Both the position numbers and the translations under genes were made by a program. A stretch of DNA of 64,000 nucleotides from Falsochrobactrum ovis (GTDB taxonomy: Bacteria > Pseudomonadota > Alphaproteobacteria > Rhizobiales > Rhizobiaceae). A model generated the notes under the pieces. That model did not search any database. It was given only the letters and a program-made list of their open reading frames with translations, and was not told where the DNA came from. Positions within the stretch are counted from its first letter, which is position 1; each line of letters opens with the position of its first letter. The DNA lies in assembly GCF_003259955.1 (NCBI RefSeq), contig NZ_QLMK01000005.1, forward strand, positions 62,001 to 126,000. The letters run 5' to 3'. This document shows, one piece after another, positions 15,227 through 22,819 of this stretch.

Positions 15227-15277
15227 ATTTGGGATCAGGGGGTCGGAGGTTCGAATCCTCTCGCTCCGACCATTTTT
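15227..15277 (+). repeat. attR: right 51-bp attachment repeat
   Basis: Perfect copy of 5737-5787. It is an orphan tRNA-Pro 3' half with no 5' half before it, the displaced end of the original chromosomal tRNA gene. Confidence 0.95.
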
Positions 15278-15312
15278 CTCACCAACATCATCTTGTTATT
15301 TGCGAAAGCCAG

Positions 15313-15357
15313 ATTGGTTTATCACCCTTATTGGTTTATCGCCCACATTGGTTTATC
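15313..15357 (+). repeat. Triplet 17-bp tandem repeat beside attR
   Basis: ATTGGTTTATC occurs at 15313, 15330 and 15347, an exact 17-base period with variable 6-base linkers. It ends 3 bases before a TTGACA at 15361, so it may bind a regulator of the downstream gene. Confidence 0.55.
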
Positions 15358-15360
15358 ACG

Positions 15361-15389
15361 TTGACATGCTGAAACGTGTAAACTATTGC
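15361..15389 (+). promoter_or_regulatory. Promoter of the complex I accessory gene
   Basis: Consensus TTGACA at 15361-15366 and TATTGC at 15384-15389 with a 17-base spacer, 56 bases before the ATG at 15445. Confidence 0.5.
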
Positions 15390-15444
15390 CTTGGTGAGAT
15401 TATCTCCCTCTTGGTAGATATAGATATGGATCAAGGTTCTTGAA

Positions 15445-15750
15445 ATGGTTGCACGTATTTTCCGTCCAGCTAAGACAGCCATGCAGTCTGGTAAAGCAAA
15501 GACAGACCGTTGGGTGCTTGAATATGAGCCGCAGGTTTCGCGTAAGGTTGAGCCCTTGATGGGGTACACATCTTCCCGGGATATGCGGAGCCAGATTCGT
15601 CTGACGTTTGACACCCGCGAAGAAGCGATCGAGTACGCAACCCGTAACGGTATTGCCTACCGCCTTTTTGAGCCTCATGAACCCAAAAGGCGTAAAATAT
15701 CATATTCTGATAATTTCCGTTACGACCGTACCCAGCCTTGGACGCATTAA
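15445..15750 (+). CDS. ETC complex I accessory subunit (NDUFS4-like)
   Basis: A 101-residue homologue of the mitochondrial 18-kDa NDUFS4 subunit of NADH dehydrogenase (ETC_C1_NDUFA4 family), typical of alphaproteobacteria. MVARIFRPAKTAMQSGKAKT, WVLEYEP, MGYTSSRDM, LTFDTREEAIEYA and the C-terminal YSDNFRYDRTQPWTH are family hallmarks. It probably stabilises the NADH-binding arm of complex I at the inner membrane. It is the first chromosomal gene after the island, so the island did not interrupt it. Confidence 0.92.
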   Translation: MVARIFRPAKTAMQSGKAKTDRWVLEYEPQVSRKVEPLMGYTSSRDMRSQIRLTFDTREEAIEYATRNGIAYRLFEPHEPKRRKISYSDNFRYDRTQPWTH

Positions 15751-15805
15751 TTTATCTGGTTCCACTCGTGGAATCAGATATGAATAGAAATGTCATTCCG
15801 TTCTC

Positions 15806-15882
15806 GGTCCCGTAGCTCAGCTGGATAGAGCACCGGCCTTCTAAGCCGATGGTCACAGGTTCGAATCCTGTCGGGATCGCCA
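15806..15882 (+). tRNA. tRNA-Arg (anticodon TCT)
   Basis: A 77-base cloverleaf with acceptor GGTCCCG pairing with CGGGATC (one G-T), anticodon loop CTTCTAA, T-arm CAGGTTCGAATCCTG, discriminator G and encoded CCA. Anticodon TCT reads AGA. Confidence 0.96.
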
Positions 15883-16377
15883 TCCTCTTTTTCGCTACAC
15901 CTAACCTGCTGAAATTATTTCTGGTTTTTTGGTGTGAGAGTTTAGGCTTAAGCTGTGGGATGGTATGTTCTCTTTTAATTTCTCAGCGCCAGATTTGGCC
16001 AGCTTTCTTCCATTAGCTTAGGCAGTGTGAAGCGCTGCCATAGCGTCACTTGTCCAGCCCAAAAGCACCTTTAATTCGGCATTCTTTTGAGCGCTAACTT
16101 TATCATGCCTTTGCGTATAGGTTACGGACCGTTCCGGTAGACATTTGACCGTCTGACAGATTTTGTGAACGACATTCCCGCTTGAAATCGAGTTCGCAAA
16201 GCTCGATCGTTCCGAAATGGCACATGTCTGCTGAGTGCGCACGCCTCTCGGAAGCACTTTTCAAGTATAATTGTATTCTGAGCAATGTAGGGGTTTCGGG
16301 CCGATTTTTTTTGTTTTATGCCACCGTCATGCATCGATTGTGATAGATGAACGCTATGGTTGCATGTGATGCTGAAA
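15883..16377. other. Intergenic stretch between tRNA-Arg and porin gene
   Basis: About 500 bases without a supported gene. The minus-strand frame at 16018-16257 ends in AELKVLLGWTSDAMAALHTA, which faintly resembles the tail of tyrosine recombinases, and it sits downstream of a tRNA. It has no ribosome site and no catalytic residues, so it is not annotated as a gene. Confidence 0.4.
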
Positions 16378-16406
16378 TTACAGACATTTTATTCAAATAA
16401 TATAAT
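16378..16406 (+). promoter_or_regulatory. Probable porin promoter
   Basis: A perfect TATAAT at 16401-16406, 30 bases before the ATG, with a weak TTACAG 17 bases upstream. Confidence 0.4.
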
Positions 16407-16436
16407 AGCTTAATTTAGAATTGCCTGGAGAAGACT

Positions 16437-17132
16437 ATGAACATTAAATCGCTCCTACTTGCTTCATCTGCGTTCTTCGTGGGGGTCGCAGGTGCTAATG
16501 CTGCTGACGCTATCGTTTATGATGAGCCAGCTCCAACCGTTGATGCCGCCCCCGCATTCTCATGGACCGGTGCCTATATCGGTGGGCAAATTGGATATAG
16601 TTGGGGTCGTTCAGAGCTACGCGATCTCCGCCTTAGGCCTGATGGCTTCCTTGGCGGTCTTTATGCTGGTTATAACTTCGATGTGGGTGATAGTGTCATC
16701 CTCGGTATTGATGGTGATGCAACCTATAATGATCTCGACAAAGGTTACTCTGTCTATGATCCGAATTTGGGTGGAGATATCGGATCAAAAAGTAAGCTGC
16801 GGTGGTCAGGTGCAGTACGTGCACGCGCAGGTGTGGCCTTGGATCGCTGGATGCCGTACGTCGCGGGTGGTGTTGCTTTCGGTAACGTGAAAAATTCGCT
16901 CGGTATTGAGCACGACATAATTTCCGCCCGTGCATCTCGCAGCAAAACATTGACCGGCTGGACCGTTGGCGCTGGTGTCGATTATGCAGCAACTGACGAT
17001 ATTATCGTGCGTCTTGAGTACCGTTACACCGACTATGGTCGTAAGAATTTTGGCTATTCCGATCTGGATTACGGAGTGCGTAACAAATTCAAAACTCACG
17101 ACATCCGTCTAGGCGTAGCTTACAAGTTCTAA
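16437..17132 (+). CDS. Omp25/Omp31-family outer-membrane beta-barrel protein
   Basis: 231 residues: a signal peptide (MNIKSLLLASSAFFVGVAGA, cleaved after about NAADA), the DEPAPTVDAAPAFSWTGAYIGGQIGY start of the mature barrel, repeated amphipathic strands with YAGYNF, VRARAGVAL and RLEYRYTDYG, and the terminal GVAYKF ending in phenylalanine for BAM recognition. This is the eight-stranded porin family that dominates the Brucella/Ochrobactrum outer membrane. GGAG lies 6 bases before the ATG. A strong terminator follows, so it is monocistronic. Confidence 0.93.
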   Translation: MNIKSLLLASSAFFVGVAGANAADAIVYDEPAPTVDAAPAFSWTGAYIGGQIGYSWGRSELRDLRLRPDGFLGGLYAGYNFDVGDSVILGIDGDATYNDLDKGYSVYDPNLGGDIGSKSKLRWSGAVRARAGVALDRWMPYVAGGVAFGNVKNSLGIEHDIISARASRSKTLTGWTVGAGVDYAATDDIIVRLEYRYTDYGRKNFGYSDLDYGVRNKFKTHDIRLGVAYKF

Positions 17133-17154
17133 CGAGTTCTTTTCTCAAAGAAGA

Positions 17155-17186
17155 AAGCCGCCTTGATCACAGGGCGGCTTTTTTAT
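17155..17186 (+). terminator. Rho-independent terminator of the porin gene
   Basis: AAGCCGCC (17155-17162) pairs with GGCGGCTT (17173-17180), followed by TTTTATTTT, 22 bases after the porin stop codon. Confidence 0.9.
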
Positions 17187-17295
17187 TTTCCAACTTCTTG
17201 CGTCGGATTGTGCATTTATATCATCATTGAGCTAAGGCAAAAGTCCAACAGATGTGGCTGGAAAACCGTATTTAGGCCAATAATAGGGTCTTGGG

Positions 17296-17466
17296 TTAAT
17301 GCGGAAGAATTGAATTAATCCGGTTCACAAGGTCGTCGAACTCAAATCTCAATGCTTCAATTTCTTCTTCTTGGCCGGAATTTTGAAAATGTTGTTCAAC
17401 TTTAGTCTTTATCTCATCGATCTTCGTTTTCAGGTGATCGATTTCTGATTTGAGAATATGTGTCAT
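17296..17466 (-). CDS. Small coiled-coil protein (56 aa)
   Basis: 56 residues from the ATG at 17466, preceded by GAAGG. MTHILKSEIDHLKTKIDEIK and on: regular hydrophobic spacing typical of a coiled coil across nearly the whole length, interrupted by a NSGQEEE turn. It may form a helical hairpin or dimer. Family not recognised. Confidence 0.5.
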   Translation of the reverse strand: MTHILKSEIDHLKTKIDEIKTKVEQHFQNSGQEEEIEALRFEFDDLVNRINSILPH

Positions 17467-17758
17467 TACTGAACCTTCAAATGGCGAATTATGGCAGTGA
17501 ACCGAGATAACTATCCAAGCAAAGTTTGAGACGCAATGCCTTAACGGAATGCGATGCAGCACAAATCGTAAAGGCTCGATAGTTCGTGTCTTCCTCGCAT
17601 GTAGCTGACCGAGAGAAAATAGCTACAGTCCGTGGTAGCCGGCATAAAGACCTTGCAGATCTTACCAGAAAGGGCCGGGCGAGGGGCACATATCCGCTTC
17701 GAGCACTGGGTTTTTGCTTATAAGAGCCGCGCGAGCTACGAGCTAAGCTCTGCACGCA
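17467..17758. other. Intergenic, no supported gene
   Basis: An open frame on the minus strand (17489-17755) is Ser/Arg-rich with no ribosome site and no resemblance to a protein, so nothing is called here. Confidence 0.4.
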
Positions 17759-17857
17759 CTAACCACTTACGAGCGCGTTAGAAGCGACGACATAAGCAGT
17801 GTATAGAATTGCTAGCACGGCAAAAAAGAATATGGCGTAATCCAACAGCTGTTTCAT
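17759..17857 (-). CDS. Possible 32-residue membrane peptide
   Basis: MKQLLDYAIFFFAVLAILYT and a short polar end: one membrane helix after a short amphipathic start. The ribosome site (AAAGCT) is weak. It could be a real small membrane protein but the evidence is only composition and frame. Confidence 0.35.
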   Translation of the reverse strand: MKQLLDYAIFFFAVLAILYTAYVVASNALVSG

Positions 17858-18018
17858 AGCTTTATGGTTACTGTCTTCAACCTTACGCTAGCATGTCGCA
17901 CGCATTAATTAAGTTTCATGAAGCCTCGCTTGGAGCCAGTTTTTTAATTCACGAGCGCGGGGATAAGCTCGCCATTAGTGCTCACCATGGAAGGCAGGCT
18001 AATAGCGAGCATGGACTA

Positions 18019-18237
18019 CTAAGGTCGCGTGATGAAATGGGCCAATTTAAACCCAAGACGGCCTACGATTAATGAAAGCAAGAAGGCTACAGGCCAAGCG
18101 ATTACGAAGGCTCTTGCCCATTCATGCAGCCCTGCAGCGGTAAAACCCAAATGCAGAACGCTGAAGAAGCCAGTCATTAAGAATGCCATCATGCACGATA
18201 TGAAGGCTTGAGCGAGAATAATAGTTTTAGCGGGCAT
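18019..18237 (-). CDS. DUF2798 family small membrane protein
   Basis: 72 residues with two membrane helices: residues about 8-30 (QAFISCMMAFLMTGFFSVLH) and 42-62. The S-M-MAF-MTGFF pattern followed by WARAFVIAWPVAFLLSLIVG is the DUF2798 signature. The family is found across proteobacteria as a small inner-membrane protein of unknown role. No partner gene is adjacent. Confidence 0.75.
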   Translation of the reverse strand: MPAKTIILAQAFISCMMAFLMTGFFSVLHLGFTAAGLHEWARAFVIAWPVAFLLSLIVGRLGFKLAHFITRP

Positions 18238-18591
18238 TCACACAATTTCCACGAATTATAGGCGGTGTTGCCCGAGAGAACTCAAGCATACGCAGAACCA
18301 CCTTTATGAGGTTTGGTGCCATGGGTTCGCTAAACGCGACTTTTCTTCCTGTTATGAAGTCCGGAATAACCAACCGGAGGGGAAATTTTTAGCTTTTCCG
18401 ATCTAAGCGAAATTCAGTTCGTGTCAAGAAAATTCGGTGCATTAACTGCGCCACCGACAGACAAATAAATCAAGCCTGGCGGCGCCTCTTGCGCCACCAT
18501 TAAATCCGTTGATTGAACTCTTCGCATTAATGGATCCAGAGCCTAAGCAAATTTTATGCGGACTTGGACCAGATGCGAAAGCTTGGAACGT
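18238..18591. other. Intergenic; one hairpin downstream of the lipoprotein gene
   Basis: No gene. TGGCGGCGC (18477-18485) pairs with GCGCCACCA (18491-18499) with one mismatch. On the minus strand it is followed by a moderately T-rich stretch and may terminate the lipoprotein transcript. Confidence 0.4.
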
Positions 18592-18963
18592 TTACCGTGG
18601 GAATCGTCTGTTTCGGTTTTCTGGCATCCGCCGCTTGATAGGGCGGCGAGCGTCTTGACCTCTCCAGGCGGGCTTTCCTTCCACACGCTTGTGGTTTCGG
18701 ACACGCTTCACGTCGCGATTTTTCGAGCGAACATGCCGCCGATCATAACGTGGGTGATCAGACCGATAGTAACGATTACCACGATAATGCCTGTTTCTAT
18801 ATCGGGGGCCATTGCGATAAACCACGTGAGAGCCGGAATAACGGGCGTATGAAGGCCCATAATCACGATAACCGCCATAGTAACCTGGGCCGTCCACGCA
18901 GCCTGCCAAGAATAATCCCAGCGAAAGAATAGTGGTGACAGAAAAAAGCTGCTTAATTTTCAT
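18592..18963 (-). CDS. Tyr/Arg-rich lipoprotein
   Basis: 123 residues with a lipoprotein signal (MKIKQLFSVTTILSLGLFLA then G-C, lipobox LAGC with Cys22). The rest is a very basic low-complexity tail rich in Tyr, Arg, His and Asn. It would be lipid-anchored in the envelope, and the positive charge suggests contact with LPS, peptidoglycan or DNA. AGGAGGACGGC precedes the ATG. No defined family. Confidence 0.7.
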   Translation of the reverse strand: MKIKQLFSVTTILSLGLFLAGCVDGPGYYGGYRDYGPSYARYSGSHVVYRNGPRYRNRHYRGNRYYRSDHPRYDRRHVRSKNRDVKRVRNHKRVEGKPAWRGQDARRPIKRRMPENRNRRFPR

Positions 18964-19083
18964 GCCGTCCTCCTGAATTACGCCACTTGCTATTCTATCT
19001 ATGAGCGCCTAGCGCAAATTATTTGAAATTCCGATTTTTCGGATGCGTCCCATAACAAGCCGTTCAGAAAGACGCTTGGGTAA

Positions 19084-19305
19084 TCAAGCCTTCTTCAGAA
19101 ATTCGGTTCGAAGCACTAGTCTTTTTACCTGTTTGGTATTGCAGTCTACTTCATCGGGATTATCAGTCAGCCGAATACCTTTGATTTGCGTACCCCGTTT
19201 GAGCGTTGTCGATGTACCCTTTACTTTTAAATCTTTTATCAGAGTGACCGTATCGCCATCTTGAAGCTGGGTTCCGTTACTGTCTCGGACGATAATTTCT
19301 GTCAT
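19084..19305 (-). CDS. PhnA-domain protein (YjdM-like)
   Basis: 73 residues corresponding to the C-terminal PhnA/YjdM domain: VRDSNGTQLQDGDTVTLIKD, VKGTSTTLKRGTQIKGIRL and EVDCNTKQVKRLVLRTEFLKK. The N-terminal zinc-ribbon part seen in Escherichia coli PhnA is absent, as in other short alphaproteobacterial members. The name alkylphosphonate utilization protein is historical and does not imply a proven role. Single gene. Confidence 0.85.
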   Translation of the reverse strand: MTEIIVRDSNGTQLQDGDTVTLIKDLKVKGTSTTLKRGTQIKGIRLTDNPDEVDCNTKQVKRLVLRTEFLKKA

Positions 19306-19425
19306 TGCAGAATCCTAACTGCTGCATATTCATCTTGCGTGCTTATAGGAATTAGAAATGCCAGTCGCAAGTTAGCGAATGTGTTAGTCAATCTGACCCG
19401 GCAAACGGGCCGAGCCTAAAAATCC

Positions 19426-19896
19426 TTAACGAGGACCGCGGCGAGGGCGGTTCCAGTGTCGATGATGGCGTCCTCCGCGATCCCACCGACGATAATCTCC
19501 GCGGTGACGATGCCAGCGACGGCCACGATAATAATCATCCCTATCGGAAATTGCGGCACCAATCGCGGCACCTGCAATTAGCGGAATGCCTATGAGCGCT
19601 GCTGTCCGTCCGAAATCATCTGACGAGCCGCCGGACACGCCCTCCCGCATGGCCAAATATCGCGATGACGCCCAACCAGAAAGTCCACCATAGCTTACCT
19701 GACACCAGCCATATCCTGCTGTGCAGCTATGGACATCGATCGGCGAGCGATTGGGAATGCTTCCAATCACACCATATCCTGTTCCGGGGCCGGTTCGCAC
19801 GTTAAGATCTGCTGTGACGATTGCATCTGCAGCCTGAGCCGCACCAGCTACTAACATACCGGCTGTGACAACTGCCGCCAAAAATGACACCTTCAT
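19426..19896 (-). CDS. Secreted SH3-domain protein with basic tail
   Basis: 156 residues from the ATG at 19896 (GAGGAG 7 bases upstream; the ATG at 19911 would overlap that site). A signal peptide (MKVSFLAAVVTAGMLVAGAA) is followed by an SH3b domain (about 27-75, ADLNVRTGPGTGYGVIGSIP ... GWCQVSYGGLSGWASSRYL), a glycine/alanine hydrophobic stretch (about 90-108) and an Arg/His-rich tail. Periplasmic, possibly bound to the cell wall. Function unknown. Confidence 0.75.
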   Translation of the reverse strand: MKVSFLAAVVTAGMLVAGAAQAADAIVTADLNVRTGPGTGYGVIGSIPNRSPIDVHSCTAGYGWCQVSYGGLSGWASSRYLAMREGVSGGSSDDFGRTAALIGIPLIAGAAIGAAISDRDDYYRGRRWHRHRGDYRRWDRGGRHHRHWNRPRRGPR

Positions 19897-19990
19897 CGCA
19901 GTTCTCCTCAACGATAATTTTAAGCTAAACGAAAAGAATTCAATGTGGTTCCCCTGAGCTTAAAGTCCTGCAGTATTTAATCAACAGAAC

Positions 19991-20077
19991 TCATCGCAAA
20001 TAACGCCAGAGCACCATGACTGCAAAAACTGCCAAACCAATTGCAATAATACCTTGAAAAATAAAAAACCAAGTCAT
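19991..20077 (-). CDS. Small membrane peptide (28 aa)
   Basis: MTWFFIFQGIIAIGLAVFAV then MVLWRYLR: a single hydrophobic helix with a positively charged end. GAGGAG lies 8 bases before the ATG, a strong ribosome site that makes a real gene plausible. Function unknown. Confidence 0.5.
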   Translation of the reverse strand: MTWFFIFQGIIAIGLAVFAVMVLWRYLR

Positions 20078-20178
20078 GAGGGGCGCTCCTCGTCACGGCC
20101 AGCTAAAGCCAAATTTGCTGCTGATATTAATGCTAAATCCGGCCTTGTTGGAAGCGAGCAAGCGCTTTGAGCGGAACT

Positions 20179-21288
20179 TTATTGTTCTGGGCCGAAATAT
20201 TTTGCCTTAAGATCAGCAATTTCTCCGTTCTCATATAGGCTGATAATTGCCACTGAAGCGGGTTTTACGAGATCGCTATCGCGTGGAAAAGCAAATCCGT
20301 ACTTATCCGGGCTGAAAATATTGCCCACAACTTCAACCGGCTCATGCGGATGCGTGTGTGTAAAATGTTCGAGTACCGGACTGTCTCCGACAATTGCAGC
20401 GATTTGGCCTTGGCTAAACGCTTCTACCGCCTCGGGAAGATGATCAAAAGGTACGACAGCAATGGACCTCTCTTTTAGAAACTGCTCGGCAACGCTACCG
20501 CTTCGCACACCCACCGCTTTGTCTTGTAGATCAGCCAGCCCGGAAATATTGTTAGTAATATGCGCTACCGTCATCACGCTTGTTATGGATGACGTGACAT
20601 AAGCCACGACTGCAATACCAAATAACAGCCAGAATGCCTGCCAAATCCTGCCAAGCCAGCCAAAAAGATTCTTTCGAGAGCTTTTCCCGCTTGTCGTGAT
20701 AGAAATGACTTGGAAAAAATTTTCGGCCAAGCCTTCATGCCAATTCCTAGGAAAGTCTGGGTCAAACCGCCGGTCAAACACCGTCAAGAATAAAGTTGCG
20801 GCTAAGATGACAAGTGCGATCCAAGCATAAGCCGCCAAATGTCCAGCATCGCCAAGGTGAGTTATCAGTTCGCTCCAGCCAGTCCCCTTACTATCAGGGA
20901 TCATGATGCGCAGTCCGGCATCAAACCATGGATGGGTAAAGTCGACAATTTGCGCTCGGTCTTCGGTGATTGTGAGATTGGTGACCGCAGCATCCACTTT
21001 GCCATCCGCAACCGCCTGTACGAGTTCACGATAGTTCGGGTATTCAACGAACTGAGACGCGAGATCTAAGCGTGCGGCCACGTTTTGCCATAGATCAACG
21101 GCCATCCCACTAAATGCATTGCCCGCTTGCTTATTTACAAACGGTTCACTGACATACACCCCCACGGTTACTGGGCGCGGCTGTGCTTCCTGCGCGAAAG
21201 TAACTTTCGGAACAAAACAAAAGAAAAACAGCGCAAAAAACGTCCAAAATACGGTGGAGAGCGAAATTTGCGCTTTATTTATCGACAT
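20179..21288 (-). CDS. GluR0-like ligand-gated ion channel
   Basis: 369 residues arranged as a prokaryotic ionotropic glutamate receptor. Signal peptide (1-32); ligand lobe S1 (about 39-140) with the binding arginine in TEDRAQIVDF (R111); TM1 (about 153-171); pore loop (about 190-202); TM2 (about 213-238); lobe S2 (about 245-366) with the GDSPVLEHF aspartate (D302). In potassium-selective GluR0 the pore reads TTVGYGD, but here it is TTSGKSSR, so selectivity is probably different or lost. A plain amino-acid binding protein is excluded by the split lobes and two inserted helices. Ligand unknown. Confidence 0.8.
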   Translation of the reverse strand: MSINKAQISLSTVFWTFFALFFFCFVPKVTFAQEAQPRPVTVGVYVSEPFVNKQAGNAFSGMAVDLWQNVAARLDLASQFVEYPNYRELVQAVADGKVDAAVTNLTITEDRAQIVDFTHPWFDAGLRIMIPDSKGTGWSELITHLGDAGHLAAYAWIALVILAATLFLTVFDRRFDPDFPRNWHEGLAENFFQVISITTSGKSSRKNLFGWLGRIWQAFWLLFGIAVVAYVTSSITSVMTVAHITNNISGLADLQDKAVGVRSGSVAEQFLKERSIAVVPFDHLPEAVEAFSQGQIAAIVGDSPVLEHFTHTHPHEPVEVVGNIFSPDKYGFAFPRDSDLVKPASVAIISLYENGEIADLKAKYFGPEQ

Positions 21289-21460
21289 CGGTAAGCCCCG
21301 GCTTGATCACAAGTTTTGGTGTAAAGATAACTTATGTTTAAAACACGAAACTTCCGATTGTTACATATGTTCTTCGCGCGATGTAATATGAAGGTTAACG
21401 TTCCTTTGTGTGGAGTGAAGCCGGTTGGTTACTTGTCGCTTATTGGGGGAGGGGGCTGCG

Positions 21461-22630
21461 CTAAATAGCGGCGAAACCTCGTTCTAAATCGGCAATCAAG
21501 TCCTCGACTTCTTCAAGGCCGATTTGCAGCCGGATCACTGGTCCTGCATAATCACGCTTAGAAATTATGCGATCGTGTAGGTGGACTTCAGTTGCGAGGC
21601 TTTCATACCCGCCCCAAGAATAACCCAATCCGAATAATTCGAGCGCATTCAGGAATGCATGGGCGGTGCGTTGATCGCCTTTGGCTAAAACGAATGAGAA
21701 CACGCCCGATGACCCCTTAAAATCGCGCTTCCAAATGGCATGGCCGGGATGGCTTTCTAATGCAGGATGCAAAACTCGATCAACAGCCGAGTTTTCTTCA
21801 AGCCAACGAGCTACGGCGAGCGCGCTTTTGCGGTGATGTTCGAGTCGAACGCCCATTGTGCGCAGGCCGCGCAATACTTGATACGCATCGTCTGGCGCCG
21901 CGCATAATCCCATTGCGCCATGCGTTTCCAGCAATTGCGGCCAGCATTTCTCATTAGCGGAAATGGTTCCGAAAAGAATATCGGAATGGCCAGCTGGATA
22001 TTTGGTTGCAGCATGGATGCTGATATCGACACCAAAATCCAAAGCTTTGAAATAAACCGGCGTGGCCCAAGTATTGTCCATCATAATAATGGCATCGTTC
22101 TTATGGGCGACTTCAACAATGGCGGGAATGTCTTGAACTTCGAACGTGTTTGAAGCGGGTGATTCGGTAAACACGACTTTGGTGTTCGGCCGCATCAATT
22201 TAGCAATGTCACTGCCGATGGCTGGATCGTAATACTCGACCTCGACATTCATCCGTTTGAGAACAGAATCCGCAAAATGTCGGGTTGGATTGTAAATAGA
22301 ATCGACAAAAAGCGCGTGATCTCCCGGCGATAAAAAGCCCAGCAAAGGAACGGTCACCGCCGCCAATCCCGAAGGCACGCAGACAGTTCCCGCGGAGCCT
22401 TCTAAAGCGTCGATCGCCGCGCACAAAGCGTCTGTCGTGGGGGTGCCACGCGTGGCATAAGTGTATTTTTGGTCTCCCGTTACCATCGTCTGGGCATTTG
22501 GAAACAAAACAGTCGATGCACGAACCACGGGCGGATTAACGAAACCGTGATAATCGCGTGGCGAATATCCATCATGGGCAAGTCGCGTATTTATACCCAG
22601 TTTTTCTGTTTTAATCTGCTTGTCAGTCAC
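21461..22630 (-). CDS. metC: Cystathionine beta-lyase
   Basis: 389 residues of the Cys/Met metabolism PLP-dependent family (cleaves cystathionine to homocysteine, pyruvate and ammonia). It contains the PLP phosphate-binding region, DNTWATPVYFKALDFGVDIS, the Schiff-base lysine in HAATKYPAGHSD, and the C-terminal LEHHRKSALAVARWLEE and SLGGYES-like SWGGYESL. The MetC-type rather than MetB-type SWGGYESL sequence supports the call. Single gene, not in an operon. Confidence 0.88.
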   Translation of the reverse strand: MTDKQIKTEKLGINTRLAHDGYSPRDYHGFVNPPVVRASTVLFPNAQTMVTGDQKYTYATRGTPTTDALCAAIDALEGSAGTVCVPSGLAAVTVPLLGFLSPGDHALFVDSIYNPTRHFADSVLKRMNVEVEYYDPAIGSDIAKLMRPNTKVVFTESPASNTFEVQDIPAIVEVAHKNDAIIMMDNTWATPVYFKALDFGVDISIHAATKYPAGHSDILFGTISANEKCWPQLLETHGAMGLCAAPDDAYQVLRGLRTMGVRLEHHRKSALAVARWLEENSAVDRVLHPALESHPGHAIWKRDFKGSSGVFSFVLAKGDQRTAHAFLNALELFGLGYSWGGYESLATEVHLHDRIISKRDYAGPVIRLQIGLEEVEDLIADLERGFAAI

Positions 22631-22819
22631 GAAAACGCCTCCACACCGTGTTGCATGCTAATCCGCGAGTATCAAACTTCTGCAAATTAACACCAATTGG
22701 GTAGAGGAGCAGAAAAACTTGGAATATTGCGGATGTCTATTATTGGATAAAGCGACCATGTGATGGATGCAACAGAACAGTTTAATTTGAATGATAAGTA
22801 ATAGAAAGAATTTGCCGGA

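Larger units (their letters stand above)
5737..15277. mobile_element. Integrated phage-satellite-like island in tRNA-Pro
   Basis: A 9.5-kb element bounded by perfect 51-bp direct repeats (5737-5787 and 15227-15277), the left one completing tRNA-Pro and the right one an orphan tRNA 3' end. From right to left it holds a tyrosine integrase, an Arc-like regulator, a divergent AlpA-like gene and its nine-gene operon with a probable replication protein, a prohead protease and HK97 major capsid protein, then unrelated cargo near attL. No terminase, portal, tail, lysis or conjugation gene was found. The layout fits satellites that make capsid parts but borrow the rest from a helper phage; a degraded prophage is the alternative, though every readable gene looks intact. 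Confidence 0.85.

Noticed and set aside
17489-17755. 88-codon minus-strand frame
   Set aside because: Low-complexity Ser/Arg composition, no ribosome site and no family resemblance.
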